Part shown: positions 9,417 to 18,960 of the stretch, one piece after another | Layout of the letters: each line of letters opens with the position of its first letter | Numbering within the stretch: position 1 is the stretch's first letter | Assembly (NCBI RefSeq): GCF_044542075.1 | Contig: NZ_JBITTU010000005.1 | Coordinates: forward strand, 62,001 to 126,000 | Reading direction: 5' to 3' | Length of the DNA stretch: 64,000 nucleotides | Source of the DNA: Leeuwenhoekiella sp044542075 | GTDB lineage: Bacteria > Bacteroidota > Bacteroidia > Flavobacteriales > Flavobacteriaceae | The notes under the pieces: model-generated | The model's database searches: none | Told to the model about the DNA's origin: nothing | What the model saw: only the letters and a program-made list of their open reading frames with translations | Program-made: the position numbers and the translations under genes

Positions 9417-9690
9417 CTAAAATTTATAAGTGAATCCTTCCTGGTGATTTCCTTCAAAATTAGAATAGGAGAGTTTCATATGTTGTTGTTGATATTCTGT
9501 AGTGAATAATAAATTAATTCCTAAACCAATTGCTGCACCAGCAACAACATCAAGTATATCGTGTTTTTTTGAATCTATTCTGCTGGCTGCTGTAAATCCT
9601 GCCAAGAGCATATGCGGGGATACTGTATTTAAAACCGTAGCGCATATGTATAAAACCTGCGCTATGAAAGGCTGTTGAGGTATGACCTGA
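9417..9690 (-). pseudogene. PAP2-family phosphatase, 5'-truncated and frameshifted remnant
   Basis: Read on the minus strand from 9690, the frame gives PAP2 signature motif 2, SGHTSTAF, then a membrane-like stretch up to YALG. The second motif, SRIDSKKHD...DVVAG, and the C-terminus are in another frame. An extra base near 9600-9606 (the GG in CTTGGCAGG) accounts for the shift: removing it restores AYALAGFTAASRIDSKKHD. The N-terminal part with motif 1 (KxxxxxxRP) is absent, because the frame is joined directly to a response-regulator tail at 9690/9691. The tail after motif 3, FTTEYQQQHMKLSYS to GFTYKF, is intact. This was once a membrane or periplasmic lipid/phosphate phosphatase and cannot be functional now. 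Confidence 0.85.
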
Positions 9691-10337
9691 CCCATATGCT
9701 GTTTGTATATATTTCGCAGTTTCTGAAGTTAGTTTTTTTCTAAGGTTGTTAATATGCACGTAGATAAAATCAAAATTATCTAGCATATCGCTATCATCTC
9801 CCCATAAGTGTTCTGCAATAATTGCTTTAGATAAAACCCGGTCTTGATTGGTTATAAAAAAGAGTAAGAGGTCATATTCTTTACGGGTAAGTGAGATGGG
9901 GCTAATATTTACGTAAGCGGTTCTAGCTTGTGTGTCTAAGCGTATTTCTTCAAATAGTATAAAGTCGTCGCCTCCAAACTTTCCGCGTCTTAAAACTGCT
10001 TTAATGCGTGAATTAAGTTCAGCTAGGTGAAAGGGTTTTGTAATGTAATCATCTGCTCCCAGATCTAAACCTTCCAGCTTATTTTCTAAAGATTATTTGC
10101 CGAAATTATAATAACACCTGATTTTTTGTTGTGCGCTTTCAGTGTTTTAAGCAGCTCAAGCCCGTTTCCTGAAATTAAATTTATGTCAAGTATAATTATA
10201 TCATACTCATAAAGATTTAATTTTTCTGAAGCTTCAATAAAATCTGATGCCGTTTCGCAGATATTTGCTTCCCAGCTTAAATAGTTTGCAATAGCTTGTT
10301 GCAAATCAAATTCGTCTTCAGCGGTTAGATATTTCAT
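9691..10337 (-). pseudogene. OmpR-family response regulator, frameshifted and missing its last residues
   Basis: The start at 10337 gives a receiver domain (MKYLTAEDEFDLQQAI..., phosphoacceptor region IIILDINLISGNGLELL) that stops at a TAG at 10086-10088. Allowing one missing base near 10086-10095, the next frame continues with LENKLEGLDLGADDYITKPF, the alpha5 region, and an OmpR winged-helix DNA-binding domain (SLTRKEYDLLLFF...LDNFDFIYVHINNLRKKL...YIQTAYG). The family normally ends with a few more residues (about VGYKF). Here the frame passes at 9690/9691 directly into a PAP2 motif. The gene has therefore lost both its frame and its 3' end. No sensor kinase gene is next to it. Confidence 0.87.
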
Positions 10338-10441
10338 ACTTTAAAAATAACAGAATAAATATACTCTGTAATTCTAAAGAGAAACTAAAGATTGGTAGAA
10401 GCTTCTTTTGATTAACTAATTCTCAATTTTTTAGATAAAAC

Positions 10442-10476
10442 AAAAAAGCCGGCTGCCTCTTGAAGGCAGCCGGCTT
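10442..10476 (-). terminator. Terminator of the sugar isomerase-like lipoprotein gene
   Basis: A perfect 13-bp stem AAGCCGGCTGCCT/AGGCAGCCGGCTT with a 5-base loop. On the minus strand it ends in a T run (A run at 10442-10447), and it starts 27 bases after the stop codon. Confidence 0.9.
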
Positions 10477-10502
10477 ATAAAATAGACAGTATTATTTTAG
10501 TA

Positions 10503-11438
10503 TTATTGAAATCCTATAGTTTCTAAGCCTTGATGGCTAATTTTGATAGCCTCTAGAGGAGTGTGGTTAAAAGTTTGATCTTGTTCCACAAAGTAATACT
10601 GCATTCCAGATTTTTCTTTTTCAGCAAGAATACGTTTAAAGTCAATTTTACCTTCACCTACAGGAGCAAATTTTCCTTCGTCATCCATATCCTTAACGTG
10701 CCATAGTTTAAATCTTCCCGGATACTTTTCAAAATAAGCAATAGGATCTGCTCCTGCTTTAGTTACCCAATACAGATCCATCTGAAAGTTTACCGTATTT
10801 GCATCTGTGTTCTCCAATAAGTACTCAATAGGAACAACTCCATTTGCATTTTTCTTAAATTCAAAATCATGATTGTGATATAACAATTTTAAACCGGCAG
10901 CATTACATTGCTCCCCGAGCGTATTTAGAATATTAGCCAGTTCTTCTACAGTTCCTTCCATTCCCATGGTCATTGTTTCCTGATCAAAAGTAAACATGCC
11001 CATAGGTGGTACAGGAATAACAAAATATTGAAAACCTGCTGCTTTTACATCTGCAATCATCTGTTCTGCATTTTCTAAAGTTACAGAACCTTGGTGTGTA
11101 CTTACCGGCTTTAAATTAATACTCTCACAAAATGATTTAAAATCTTGTGGAGTCATATTGTAAAATTTTCCTTCTTCATATCCTGCTGCTTCAATATAAG
11201 CATAACCGTCACCTGAGACTGTTTGCAAGGTGGTTTCTGCATTCTCGGCCATAGCATCACGCAGAGTATAAAGTGCAAGACCGCCAAATTGTGCTGTCTC
11301 GGTTGAATCTTGCATTACTACATCTGCTTCGTTGCTGCTGTCTTTTTTCTTTTGATCACCACAAGAAAATAACAAAAGCGAAGCCAGAGCGAGTCCCGCG
11401 AGTTTTACATTTTTAAATTGAAAAGGTTGTATTTTCAT
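10503..11438 (-). CDS. Sugar phosphate isomerase/epimerase-like TIM-barrel lipoprotein
   Basis: 311 residues. The lipoprotein signal peptide ends in a lipobox LLLFSC (Cys near residue 26), so the protein is exported and lipid-anchored. After a Ser/Glu-rich linker comes an AP-endonuclease-2/xylose-isomerase-type TIM barrel: GLALYTLRD, GYAYIEAAGY, VSTHQG, YHNHDFEF, VNFQMDLYW, FKLWHVKD and VGEGKIDFKRIL, carrying the His/Glu/Asp metal ligands typical of the family. Such lipoproteins are common in Bacteroidota and are thought to act on sugars or sugar derivatives outside the cytoplasm; the substrate is unknown. It is monocistronic, with its own strong terminator. Confidence 0.85.
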   Translation of the reverse strand: MKIQPFQFKNVKLAGLALASLLLFSCGDQKKKDSSNEADVVMQDSTETAQFGGLALYTLRDAMAENAETTLQTVSGDGYAYIEAAGYEEGKFYNMTPQDFKSFCESINLKPVSTHQGSVTLENAEQMIADVKAAGFQYFVIPVPPMGMFTFDQETMTMGMEGTVEELANILNTLGEQCNAAGLKLLYHNHDFEFKKNANGVVPIEYLLENTDANTVNFQMDLYWVTKAGADPIAYFEKYPGRFKLWHVKDMDDEGKFAPVGEGKIDFKRILAEKEKSGMQYYFVEQDQTFNHTPLEAIKISHQGLETIGFQ

Positions 11439-11580
11439 AAATATCTATTTTGTTTACATTTTAAAATTAAGTTTTTCTAATTACTATAGATGATAAATCA
11501 CCTACTTTAATACGTATTGACTTTTTTATTATACAAACGAGTATCCTGAAATTGTGATTCAATTTAAAGCTGCAAATACA

Positions 11581-11611
11581 TTGTATGATTTGAAATACTT
11601 AATTAGATTTA
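11581..11611 (+). promoter_or_regulatory. Promoter of tRNA-Val
   Basis: TTG (11581-11583), a 20-base spacer, then TAGATTTA (11604-11611), one base off the TAnnTTTG consensus, 9 bases before the mature tRNA. The spacing equals that of the tRNA-fMet promoter. Confidence 0.55.
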
Positions 11612-11620
11612 CTTTTTATA

Positions 11621-11695
11621 GGGATATTAACTCAGTTGGTTCAGAGTGTCACGTCGACAACGTGGAAGTCATTGGTTCGAATCCAATATATCCCA
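11621..11695 (+). tRNA. tRNA-Val (anticodon GAC)
   Basis: Acceptor stem GGGATAT/ATATCCC with discriminator A, D arm with GTTGG, anticodon stem TCACG/CGTGG with loop TCGACAA (anticodon GAC at 11656-11658), and T arm ATTGG-TTCGAAT-CCAAT. All arms pair well. CCA is not encoded. It is followed at once by a terminator hairpin. Confidence 0.93.
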
Positions 11696-11700
11696 CAAGA

Positions 11701-11738
11701 AAAAGAGGGTTTTATCTTTAGATAAAACCCTCTTTTAA
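11701..11738. terminator. Terminator shared by tRNA-Val (+) and murF (-)
   Basis: A 16-bp perfect stem AAAAGAGGGTTTTATC/GATAAAACCCTCTTTT with loop TTTA. Because the stem carries A and T runs at its two ends, it can stop transcription from both sides. It lies 5 bases after the tRNA and 18 bases after the murF stop. Confidence 0.88.
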
Positions 11739-11756
11739 TTTTTAATATGTGGCTCA

Positions 11757-13049
11757 TCAGCTATTTAAAAGATCTAAAATTCCTTCTAGCTTCATCCCTC
11801 TAGAGCCTTTAATTAATATAGTTGCCTGCGGAAGCAAATAGGTAATTTCAGCAGGAAGTCCTTTTTCTTCAAGATCTTGTATATTTTTGTATTGGTGATT
11901 TTTAGTGCTGGTCTTTTTAAAATTTTCACCAAGAAAAATAAGATTTTCTAACCCCAAATTATGTGCTAAATCAGCAATATATTGGTGTTCGGCAACTGCA
12001 CTTTCTCCAAGTTCAAACATGTCTCCTAAGAACGCAATTTTAGATTTTGCTTCTAAGCCGGCAAAATTGTTTAATGCGGCTTCCATACTTGAAGGATTTG
12101 CATTGTAGGCATCAAGAATGATAGTTTGCTCTTCGCTTTCAATTATTTGAGATCTGTTATTAGACGGTATATACGATTCGAGAGCACTTATAATATCTTC
12201 GGTATCTATTTTAAAGTAGCAGCCTATTGCAGCAGCAGCAGCAATATTTATCGTGTTATACTGGCCTATTAAATTACTTTTGAGATTTTGATCGTGTATA
12301 ATTAAGGAAGCAAATGGGTTTGCAGCCTCATAGGTAAAATGAACGTCAGAATCTTTAGAATGACTAAATGTATAGTTATGTGTTTGACCTGCTTTACTCT
12401 TTTGTATCGGGTCATCAAGATTTAAAAATAAGGTTCCTTTATGTCCTATAAGATAGGTGTAAAGTTCGCTTTTACCTTTGACAACGCCAGCAACGCTTCC
12501 GAAGCCTTCTAAGTGGGCTTTGCCAAAATTTGTTATATATCCAAAATCTGGAGCTGCAATTTCTGTTAGTTGTTCAATCTCGCCAATGTGATTAGCTCCC
12601 ATTTCTATAATCCCCAATTCTGTTCCTGAAGTCATAGATAGCAGCGTTAGTGGCACGCCTATGTGATTGTTTAAATTGCCTCGGGTAGCAACTGTTTTAA
12701 ATTTTTTAGAAAGAACAGTATTAATAAGTTCTTTGGTTGTGGTTTTACCATTACTTCCTGTTAAGGCTAATATAGGAATGTCTAAAAACTTTCTATGTGT
12801 GTGTGCAAGATCTTGAAGTGTCTTAAGTGCATCTTTAACTAAAATTATGCGGCTATCGTCTGATGCATAATCTTTATCGTCGATAATTGCATAGGATGCT
12901 CCGTGCTCTAGAGCTTCTACTGCGTATGAGTTTCCATTAAAATTGTCACCTTTCAGTGCAAAGAATATAGTGTCTTTCTCTATTTTACGAGTGTCTGTGG
13001 TAACTCCTTTACTTTCTAAGAAAAGTGAGTGAATATCATTTATTTCCAT
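11757..13049 (-). CDS. murF: UDP-N-acetylmuramoyl-tripeptide--D-alanyl-D-alanine ligase
   Basis: Cytoplasmic Mur ligase that adds the D-Ala-D-Ala dipeptide to the UDP-MurNAc-tripeptide, the last cytosolic step of the muropeptide precursor. 430 aa, a normal length. The N-terminal substrate domain contains GVTTDTRKIEKDTIFFALKG. The central ATPase has the P-loop TGSNGKTTTKE (about residues 95-105) and GIIEMGANHIGEI. The C-terminal ligase domain has DAYNANPSSMEAAL and FLGDMFELGE, both diagnostic of MurF. It lies downstream of gldJ on the same strand, but a terminator hairpin separates them. Confidence 0.97.
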   Translation of the reverse strand: MEINDIHSLFLESKGVTTDTRKIEKDTIFFALKGDNFNGNSYAVEALEHGASYAIIDDKDYASDDSRIILVKDALKTLQDLAHTHRKFLDIPILALTGSNGKTTTKELINTVLSKKFKTVATRGNLNNHIGVPLTLLSMTSGTELGIIEMGANHIGEIEQLTEIAAPDFGYITNFGKAHLEGFGSVAGVVKGKSELYTYLIGHKGTLFLNLDDPIQKSKAGQTHNYTFSHSKDSDVHFTYEAANPFASLIIHDQNLKSNLIGQYNTINIAAAAAIGCYFKIDTEDIISALESYIPSNNRSQIIESEEQTIILDAYNANPSSMEAALNNFAGLEAKSKIAFLGDMFELGESAVAEHQYIADLAHNLGLENLIFLGENFKKTSTKNHQYKNIQDLEEKGLPAEITYLLPQATILIKGSRGMKLEGILDLLNS

Positions 13050-13060
13050 ATTAATCAGTT

Positions 13061-13097
13061 AAAAAAAATGCCCAAAGCAAGAAGCTGAGGGCATTTT
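13061..13097 (-). terminator. Terminator of gldJ
   Basis: A 9-bp stem AAAATGCCC/GGGCATTTT around a 15-base loop that can form a small inner AGC/GCT pairing. The A run at 13061-13068 gives a T tail on the minus strand. It lies 35 bases after the gldJ stop. Confidence 0.8.
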
Positions 13098-13131
13098 ATT
13101 GAAAATTTATGTTTGTTACCGTAGATCTAAA

Positions 13132-14829
13132 TTAGTTTCTAGGTGTTTTATTTTTAGTAGCTTTTGATCCTACTCTTGACATAGCATTTCTAAATCCTAT
13201 ATCATCTGTAGCCATAGATTGTGGTAAGTATCTGCGTTGAGCGGGATCTAACCAGTATTCTCTGTCTCTCCAAGAGCCTCCTTTATAAACACGAACCTCA
13301 TCATCTATTAAAGTAGTACGGTCATTTGCTTTGTCGTATTCTTTATTTAAACCATCCTCACCTCTAGATATTTTATTTATAGGAGAGTCATACATTCTAT
13401 CGTTTGTAGATTCCGTATCTGAGAAGCTTTGGTAATATCTTGATGATTGCTTGTCACCATCTCTAAAATTACGGTTATCACTTTCAGAAAACTGAGTTCT
13501 TAAATACGTCTCATCATCATCTACAGGAACCTGTAAAATTTCTCCAGGTAAATTACGCGCAATTATTTTACCGTTATCAAGAGTGTCAAAAACGATATCT
13601 GCGGTAGTAAGAACTTTAACGGTACCATCTTCGTTTATAGCATTTTTAGTGTAAACGTTACCACGGTAGTAGTTAAAATCATTGTACTCATCGTCAACAA
13701 TAGGTCTGTATACATCAGCTACCCATTCTGATACATTACCTGCCATATCATACAAGCCATAATCGTTAGGAGCATACGATTTAATCTCTGCAGTAATATC
13801 TGCATTATCATCTGACCAGCCCGCAATACCGCCATAATCACCATCTCCTTGTTTGAAGTTTGCTAATTGATCACCACGTGTTTTACGATTGCCAGATCGT
13901 GTATAAGCACCATCCCAAGGGTATTTTTTTCTACCACGGTAGACGTTATATTCTCTAATTCCTACAAGTCCTAAAGCAGCATATTCCCATTCTGCTTCGG
14001 TAGGGAGACGGTATTTTGTTGTAGAGATAATACCATCTTTCATTTGCACGTAAATATCTTTTGCCTCAGGGCTTCCTCCGGGATTATTTGGGTTTGCTTT
14101 TGGGGTATTTGCTTTTTCACGTTGAGCAGAAGCTCTTCCTCCTCTAATTACATCATCCTGCCCACCATAAGTCAAGCTAGGTGATTGTAAGTAGGTATAT
14201 GTATCAAATGTAGACTCTGCATCTACATTATATTTTGCTCCTTTTTGAGTATAGCCTTCCTGTTCTAAAACAAATTCATTGTAACGGTTTGTTCTCCAGT
14301 TTCCAAACTCTACGGCTTGTATCCAGCTAACGCCTACTACAGGATATCTTGCATAAGCAGGGTGACGCAGGTAATTCTCGGTCATAGTCTCATTAAAGCC
14401 AAGACGGTTACGCCATACTAGCGTATCTGGCAAAGCACCGTAATAGATATTGCGATAGTTTGCTTCCTCTGGGGGAAAAACCTTTTTTAAGTAGTCTAAA
14501 TATTCAAGATACATAAGATTAGTCACCTCGGTCTCATCCATATAGAACGATTGTACGTGCTGTTGGTTTGGAGTATTATTCCAGTCGTGCATAACGTCGT
14601 CCTGAACCTGTCCCATTGTAAAGGTACCACCCTCAATGAAGACTAAACCGGGAGCGGCTTCCTGCTCCTTATAATCTGTATTGGCTTGAAAACCGCCATC
14701 TCTGTCATTAATACTCCAGCCTGTAGCTCTAGAGCTGTTTTTGTAGTCTTTGCCTTTGCCTCCGCAGCTTGTTAGAAGTACTGCAACAAGGCTGAAGCTA
14801 AGCGATTTAAGCACAAGATTCCTATTCAT
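13132..14829 (-). CDS. gldJ: Gliding motility / type IX secretion lipoprotein GldJ
   Basis: Outer-membrane-associated lipoprotein with a formylglycine-generating-enzyme (sulfatase-modifying factor) fold. It is needed for gliding and for stability of the T9SS motor proteins in Flavobacterium. The start is placed at ATG 14829: the resulting signal peptide ends VAVLLTSC, a good lipobox, whereas the longer frame would need a TTG at 14865. The FGE-like domain shows GGTFTMGQVQDD, FYMDETEVTNLMYLEYL, PVVGVSWIQAVEFGNW, YRLPTEAEWEYAA, YDMAGNVSEWVADVY and VYKGGSWRDREYW, with a C-terminal IGFRNAMSR. Length of 565 aa fits GldJ. It is divergent from porU, and the gldJ-porU-porV neighbourhood is conserved in flavobacteria. 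Confidence 0.95.
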   Translation of the reverse strand: MNRNLVLKSLSFSLVAVLLTSCGGKGKDYKNSSRATGWSINDRDGGFQANTDYKEQEAAPGLVFIEGGTFTMGQVQDDVMHDWNNTPNQQHVQSFYMDETEVTNLMYLEYLDYLKKVFPPEEANYRNIYYGALPDTLVWRNRLGFNETMTENYLRHPAYARYPVVGVSWIQAVEFGNWRTNRYNEFVLEQEGYTQKGAKYNVDAESTFDTYTYLQSPSLTYGGQDDVIRGGRASAQREKANTPKANPNNPGGSPEAKDIYVQMKDGIISTTKYRLPTEAEWEYAALGLVGIREYNVYRGRKKYPWDGAYTRSGNRKTRGDQLANFKQGDGDYGGIAGWSDDNADITAEIKSYAPNDYGLYDMAGNVSEWVADVYRPIVDDEYNDFNYYRGNVYTKNAINEDGTVKVLTTADIVFDTLDNGKIIARNLPGEILQVPVDDDETYLRTQFSESDNRNFRDGDKQSSRYYQSFSDTESTNDRMYDSPINKISRGEDGLNKEYDKANDRTTLIDDEVRVYKGGSWRDREYWLDPAQRRYLPQSMATDDIGFRNAMSRVGSKATKNKTPRN

Positions 14830-15042
14830 AGGTGTAAATTCTTTAAGCAAAATTTGGGACTGCAATATACTATAAAGCAGTCAAATTGCAATAAAATTAT
14901 AAGTTATGCAAATTACTAAGTCAATTAATACAGAGAGTTAGCTTCTACTTAACGAAAAAGGACACTCTTTAGTATAACTTATACCGTATGGGTAATTATA
15001 TTAGATTTCTTACTTATTTTGCAAAGCATTCTTAAATACATA

Positions 15043-18000
15043 ATGAGAACATTTATACGTCTTTTTATTGGCCTTATTACCTTTTGCACGATGTCTGCGC
15101 AGAATAAAGAGTTTGTTATAAATTGGAGTGAGCCTGCAAATATTTCTACTAATTCAACACCGAGGTTTGTGCCTGGTTTTGAATCTGAATTTTTTAGCTA
15201 TTCTGCAGTTACAGGAATCAAATACCACAATAGGTGGAAGGTAAGCGCTAGTATGGCTATATCTTCTGTTAAGTTCATACCGCTCTCCATTAAGGCTATA
15301 AACGTGCAAGATTTAAAGGATTTAGATATAAATACGATCACTGAAGATTTTCAGTTTAAGTCAGGCATCTCTGCTGCTCGGGGAGAAACATATTTTGAGT
15401 TTGATTTTTCACCTTTATTTTACGAGAATAAGATTTTAAAACGTGTGGAGTCTTTTAGAATAGAATATATAGAGCAGCGTTCTAAATCAAATCGTTCTGC
15501 AGTTCTACAAGAAACTAAAAATTCTGTGCTTGCTTCTGGAGCTATTTATAAATTCTATGTAGAGAAAACCGGAATTTATAAACTCGATAAAAGTTTTCTG
15601 GAGTCATTGGGAATGAATGTTAATGCAATCAATCCGCAGAATTTAAAAATATATGGAAACGGTGGTGCTATGCTACCCTTGCGAAATGCAGATAATTCGT
15701 TATTTGACCCGCAGGAAAATACAATTAAAGTCGTGGGAGAAGCAGATTCCCGTTTTGACGACACAGATTACATCTTATTTTATGCCGAAGGTTCACAGGG
15801 ATTCAATGCTGAAAGTTTGACGCATATTAATGCCTATACAGATAGGACTTCTTATCTTATTACCGCTTCTGGAGGGCCTGGCTTACGCGTTAGAGAGTTA
15901 CAACAACCTACTGCGAGCGCAGATATGGTGATTAATACATTTGATGATTATCAATATCACGAGTTAGACGATCAAAACTTACTTAATCTTGGTAGACGCT
16001 GGTTTGGAGAGCGTTTTGATATTGAAAATGAACAAACTTTTGAGTTTAGCTTTCCAAATAGAGTTGCATCAACTCCTGTGAGTCTTCGGGTTTATACGGC
16101 AGCAATTTCAGAATCGCCTACGTCTTTTACGGTTAACTTAAACGGAAATTTAGTTTCTACATTAAATATTTTACCTATAAATGAATCTATTTTAGCGCGT
16201 GATGCCGCCTATGATAGTTTTTTTACTCCTATATCAAATCCTCCTATAACTATAAGTGGCGATCAATTAAATCTAACGCTTAGTTATAATAACAACGGAA
16301 ATCCTTCGGGAGCGGGATTTTTAGATTTTATAGCGATAGGAGCAGAGCGAAGATTAGTTGGAACAGGAGTTCAACTGGCTTTTTCAAAGAATAGTACGGC
16401 AAATACTTTAGGAGTAGTTCGTTATGATTTGAGTAATGCTTCTGAATTTTCTGAAGTTTGGGATGTAACTAATAAAACAGCCATAACTTCAGTAGTAAAT
16501 GCTGAGAGTGCTTCAGATTTTAGTTTTAAGGCGCAGTTAGGTTTACAGCGTAATTATATAGCACTTAATCCTCAGGATTTTTATCTTCCGCAACGCGAAA
16601 ACGGAAATTCTTTAGTGCAAAATCAAAATATTAAAGGAAGTATTTTTCAGAGTGCTGCTGGTTTTCAAAACGTAGATTATTTAATAGTAACATCAGAACT
16701 CTTAAGGTCGCAGGCAGAGCGTTTAGCAAATCACAACAGAAACTATCGAAATTTAAATGTAAAAGTGGTTACGCTTAATGCTATTTATAATGAATTTAAT
16801 TCTGGAAATGCAGATATAGGAGCGATACGTAATCTGGTGCGCTATGTTTATGATAATGCTTCATCACCAGATGCCCGGCTTAAATATTTATGTCTTTTTG
16901 GGGATACTTCTTTTGATTACAAAGATCGTATCGCAAATAATAACAACATCGTACCCACATTTAATACATATTACAGCTTCTCACAGTCTCAGTCGTATAT
17001 GAGCGATGATTATTTTGGCTCTCTAGATCTTAATGAGGGAGTTATTGAGAATGGAAGTCCTTCTGGTAATGGTGGGGCAGACCGTCTTGATGTGGCTGTA
17101 GGTAGAATTTTAGCAGATACGCCTCAACTCGCAAATGCTGTTGTAGATAAAATAATCCGATACGATTCACAGGCTGCTTTAGGGAGGTGGCGCAATAATT
17201 TTGTGTTAGTAAGTGATGATGTTGATTTACCCTGGGAGTTTGCAGAATTAGAATCTACAATTGATGCTCTTGGAGATCAGATTCAGATTGAGAAACCATT
17301 TATAAACGTAAAGAAAATACATAGTGATAGTTATCAGCAGCAATCTTCTGCTGGTGGTAATAGGTATCCCGAGGTAAATGAGGCGATCTCAAACGAACTA
17401 GAGGTAGGTGCATTGGTTATGGCGTATTTGGGGCATGGTGGCGAAAATACGCTGGCTTCAGAATTTATTTTTACACGTGACAATGCTAAGAATTTAAATA
17501 ATACAGATAAGCTTCCGGTGATTGTCACGGTAACTTGTGAGTTTACTCGCTTTGATAATCCCAATCGTACGGCGGCCGGAGAAGAATTATTTTGGAACTC
17601 TGGTGGTGGTGCAGTGGGTCTTGTTGCTACTACCCGAGAAATTTCGGTGAGGCTGGGCGTTGCATTCAACAGGCAACTTACTTCAGACCTATTTTCCTTT
17701 GGTACCAATGAAATAAAAAGTGTTGCTGAAAACCTGCGGGAGACTAAAAACCAAATAAATGATGATAACCGCCGGGTAATTTTTTATATAGGTGATCCTG
17801 CAATGAAATTAGCTTTTGCTAAACCAAATATTAGACTTACGACTATAAATGATATTCCGGTATCGCAACAAACAGATACGTTGAAAGCCTTGAGTTGTAT
17901 AAGAATGAGTGGGGAAGTGGTTGACGTTTCGGGTAATCGTATAGAAGATTACACGGGTGATCTTGCAACTACCATATATGATAAGTATATAAACAGACAA

Positions 18001-18924
18001 ACACTGGGGAATGACGGCACTACAGATGCAGCCGGAAACTTATTAATTCTAGATTTTAAATCACTAGGGGCTATTTTGTACAGGGGCCAGGCGAGTGTAG
18101 AGAACGGAGCGTTTACTTTTAATTTTGTAGTTCCAAAAGACGCTGCAATACCATTAGGAAATGGAAGGGTTAATTTTTACAGCAAACGAGATGGAGTTCT
18201 AGAAGATCAAGCGGGAGTAGATCAAGGAATACTTGTAGGGGGCTTAAATGAGAATGCACCCGAAGATAATGAGGGGCCTTTGATTAACCTATATATGAAT
18301 GATGAGGGTTTTGTAAATGGCGGAATTACAAATACCTCACCCACACTTCTGGTTAAATTAGAAGATGTAAATGGTATAAATACGGCAAGCGGAATAGGTC
18401 ACGATTTAATAGCAATTTTAGATGGGGATGAAGAGAACCCTATTATTCTTAATGATTTTTACGAGAGTGATACAGATAACTTTAATTTAGGCAGAGCGTT
18501 GCGTAAACTTAGGGATTTAGAACCGGGGTTGCATACAGTAACTGTTGTCGCCTGGGATACTTATAATAATTCGTCAACTGCAGATTTACAATTTATCGTA
18601 GCGGGAGATGATGAACTAAAATTAGAAAACGTACTCAACTATCCCAATCCCTTTGTAAATTATACAGAGTTCTGGTTTAATCATAACAGACCTTATGAAC
18701 CATTAGAAGTACAGGTTCAGATTTTTACAATTTCGGGCAAGGTTGTTAAGACAATAAATCAAATGGTGAGCACTTCGGGATTTTTATCTAGAGAGATTAC
18801 TTGGGATGGTCTTGATGATTTTGGACAAAAAATCGGAAAAGGCGTTTATGTGTATAAGATTACCGTTAAATCTACGTTAACGAATAAGAAGGTTGAAAAA
18901 TTTGAGAAATTAGTCATCCTATAA
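15043..18924 (+). CDS. porU: Type IX secretion system sortase PorU
   Basis: Cell-surface cysteine peptidase (C25, gingipain-like) that removes the C-terminal sorting domain from T9SS cargo and attaches cargo to the outer membrane. ATG 15043 gives a clean signal peptide (residues 1-20, FCTMSAQ), so the TTG at 15019 is not needed. The catalytic His is in YLGHGGE (about His798) and the catalytic Cys in VTVTCEFTRF (about Cys832). The protein itself ends in a T9SS-type C-terminal domain (NYPNPFVNYTEFWF ... GKGVYVYKI). 1293 aa, normal for PorU. porV follows 36 bp after the stop; a -7 box lies between them. Confidence 0.95.
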   Translation: MRTFIRLFIGLITFCTMSAQNKEFVINWSEPANISTNSTPRFVPGFESEFFSYSAVTGIKYHNRWKVSASMAISSVKFIPLSIKAINVQDLKDLDINTITEDFQFKSGISAARGETYFEFDFSPLFYENKILKRVESFRIEYIEQRSKSNRSAVLQETKNSVLASGAIYKFYVEKTGIYKLDKSFLESLGMNVNAINPQNLKIYGNGGAMLPLRNADNSLFDPQENTIKVVGEADSRFDDTDYILFYAEGSQGFNAESLTHINAYTDRTSYLITASGGPGLRVRELQQPTASADMVINTFDDYQYHELDDQNLLNLGRRWFGERFDIENEQTFEFSFPNRVASTPVSLRVYTAAISESPTSFTVNLNGNLVSTLNILPINESILARDAAYDSFFTPISNPPITISGDQLNLTLSYNNNGNPSGAGFLDFIAIGAERRLVGTGVQLAFSKNSTANTLGVVRYDLSNASEFSEVWDVTNKTAITSVVNAESASDFSFKAQLGLQRNYIALNPQDFYLPQRENGNSLVQNQNIKGSIFQSAAGFQNVDYLIVTSELLRSQAERLANHNRNYRNLNVKVVTLNAIYNEFNSGNADIGAIRNLVRYVYDNASSPDARLKYLCLFGDTSFDYKDRIANNNNIVPTFNTYYSFSQSQSYMSDDYFGSLDLNEGVIENGSPSGNGGADRLDVAVGRILADTPQLANAVVDKIIRYDSQAALGRWRNNFVLVSDDVDLPWEFAELESTIDALGDQIQIEKPFINVKKIHSDSYQQQSSAGGNRYPEVNEAISNELEVGALVMAYLGHGGENTLASEFIFTRDNAKNLNNTDKLPVIVTVTCEFTRFDNPNRTAAGEELFWNSGGGAVGLVATTREISVRLGVAFNRQLTSDLFSFGTNEIKSVAENLRETKNQINDDNRRVIFYIGDPAMKLAFAKPNIRLTTINDIPVSQQTDTLKALSCIRMSGEVVDVSGNRIEDYTGDLATTIYDKYINRQTLGNDGTTDAAGNLLILDFKSLGAILYRGQASVENGAFTFNFVVPKDAAIPLGNGRVNFYSKRDGVLEDQAGVDQGILVGGLNENAPEDNEGPLINLYMNDEGFVNGGITNTSPTLLVKLEDVNGINTASGIGHDLIAILDGDEENPIILNDFYESDTDNFNLGRALRKLRDLEPGLHTVTVVAWDTYNNSSTADLQFIVAGDDELKLENVLNYPNPFVNYTEFWFNHNRPYEPLEVQVQIFTISGKVVKTINQMVSTSGFLSREITWDGLDDFGQKIGKGVYVYKITVKSTLTNKKVEKFEKLVIL

Positions 18925-18934
18925 GCATTTAATA

Positions 18935-18942
18935 TATATTTG
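18935..18942 (+). promoter_or_regulatory. -7 box (TATATTTG) in the porU-porV gap
   Basis: TATATTTG matches TAnnTTTG and ends 18 bases before the chosen porV ATG. It may give porV its own transcript besides read-through from porU. No convincing -33 element is seen. Confidence 0.45.
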
Positions 18943-18960
18943 TCAAAAAGCGCTACTTTA

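Noticed and set aside
9550..9786. A 78-codon minus-strand reading frame that could be called a new small gene
   Set aside because: Its first half is the tail of the broken response regulator and its second half the PAP2 motif-2 region before the frameshift. It is a by-product of the decayed locus.
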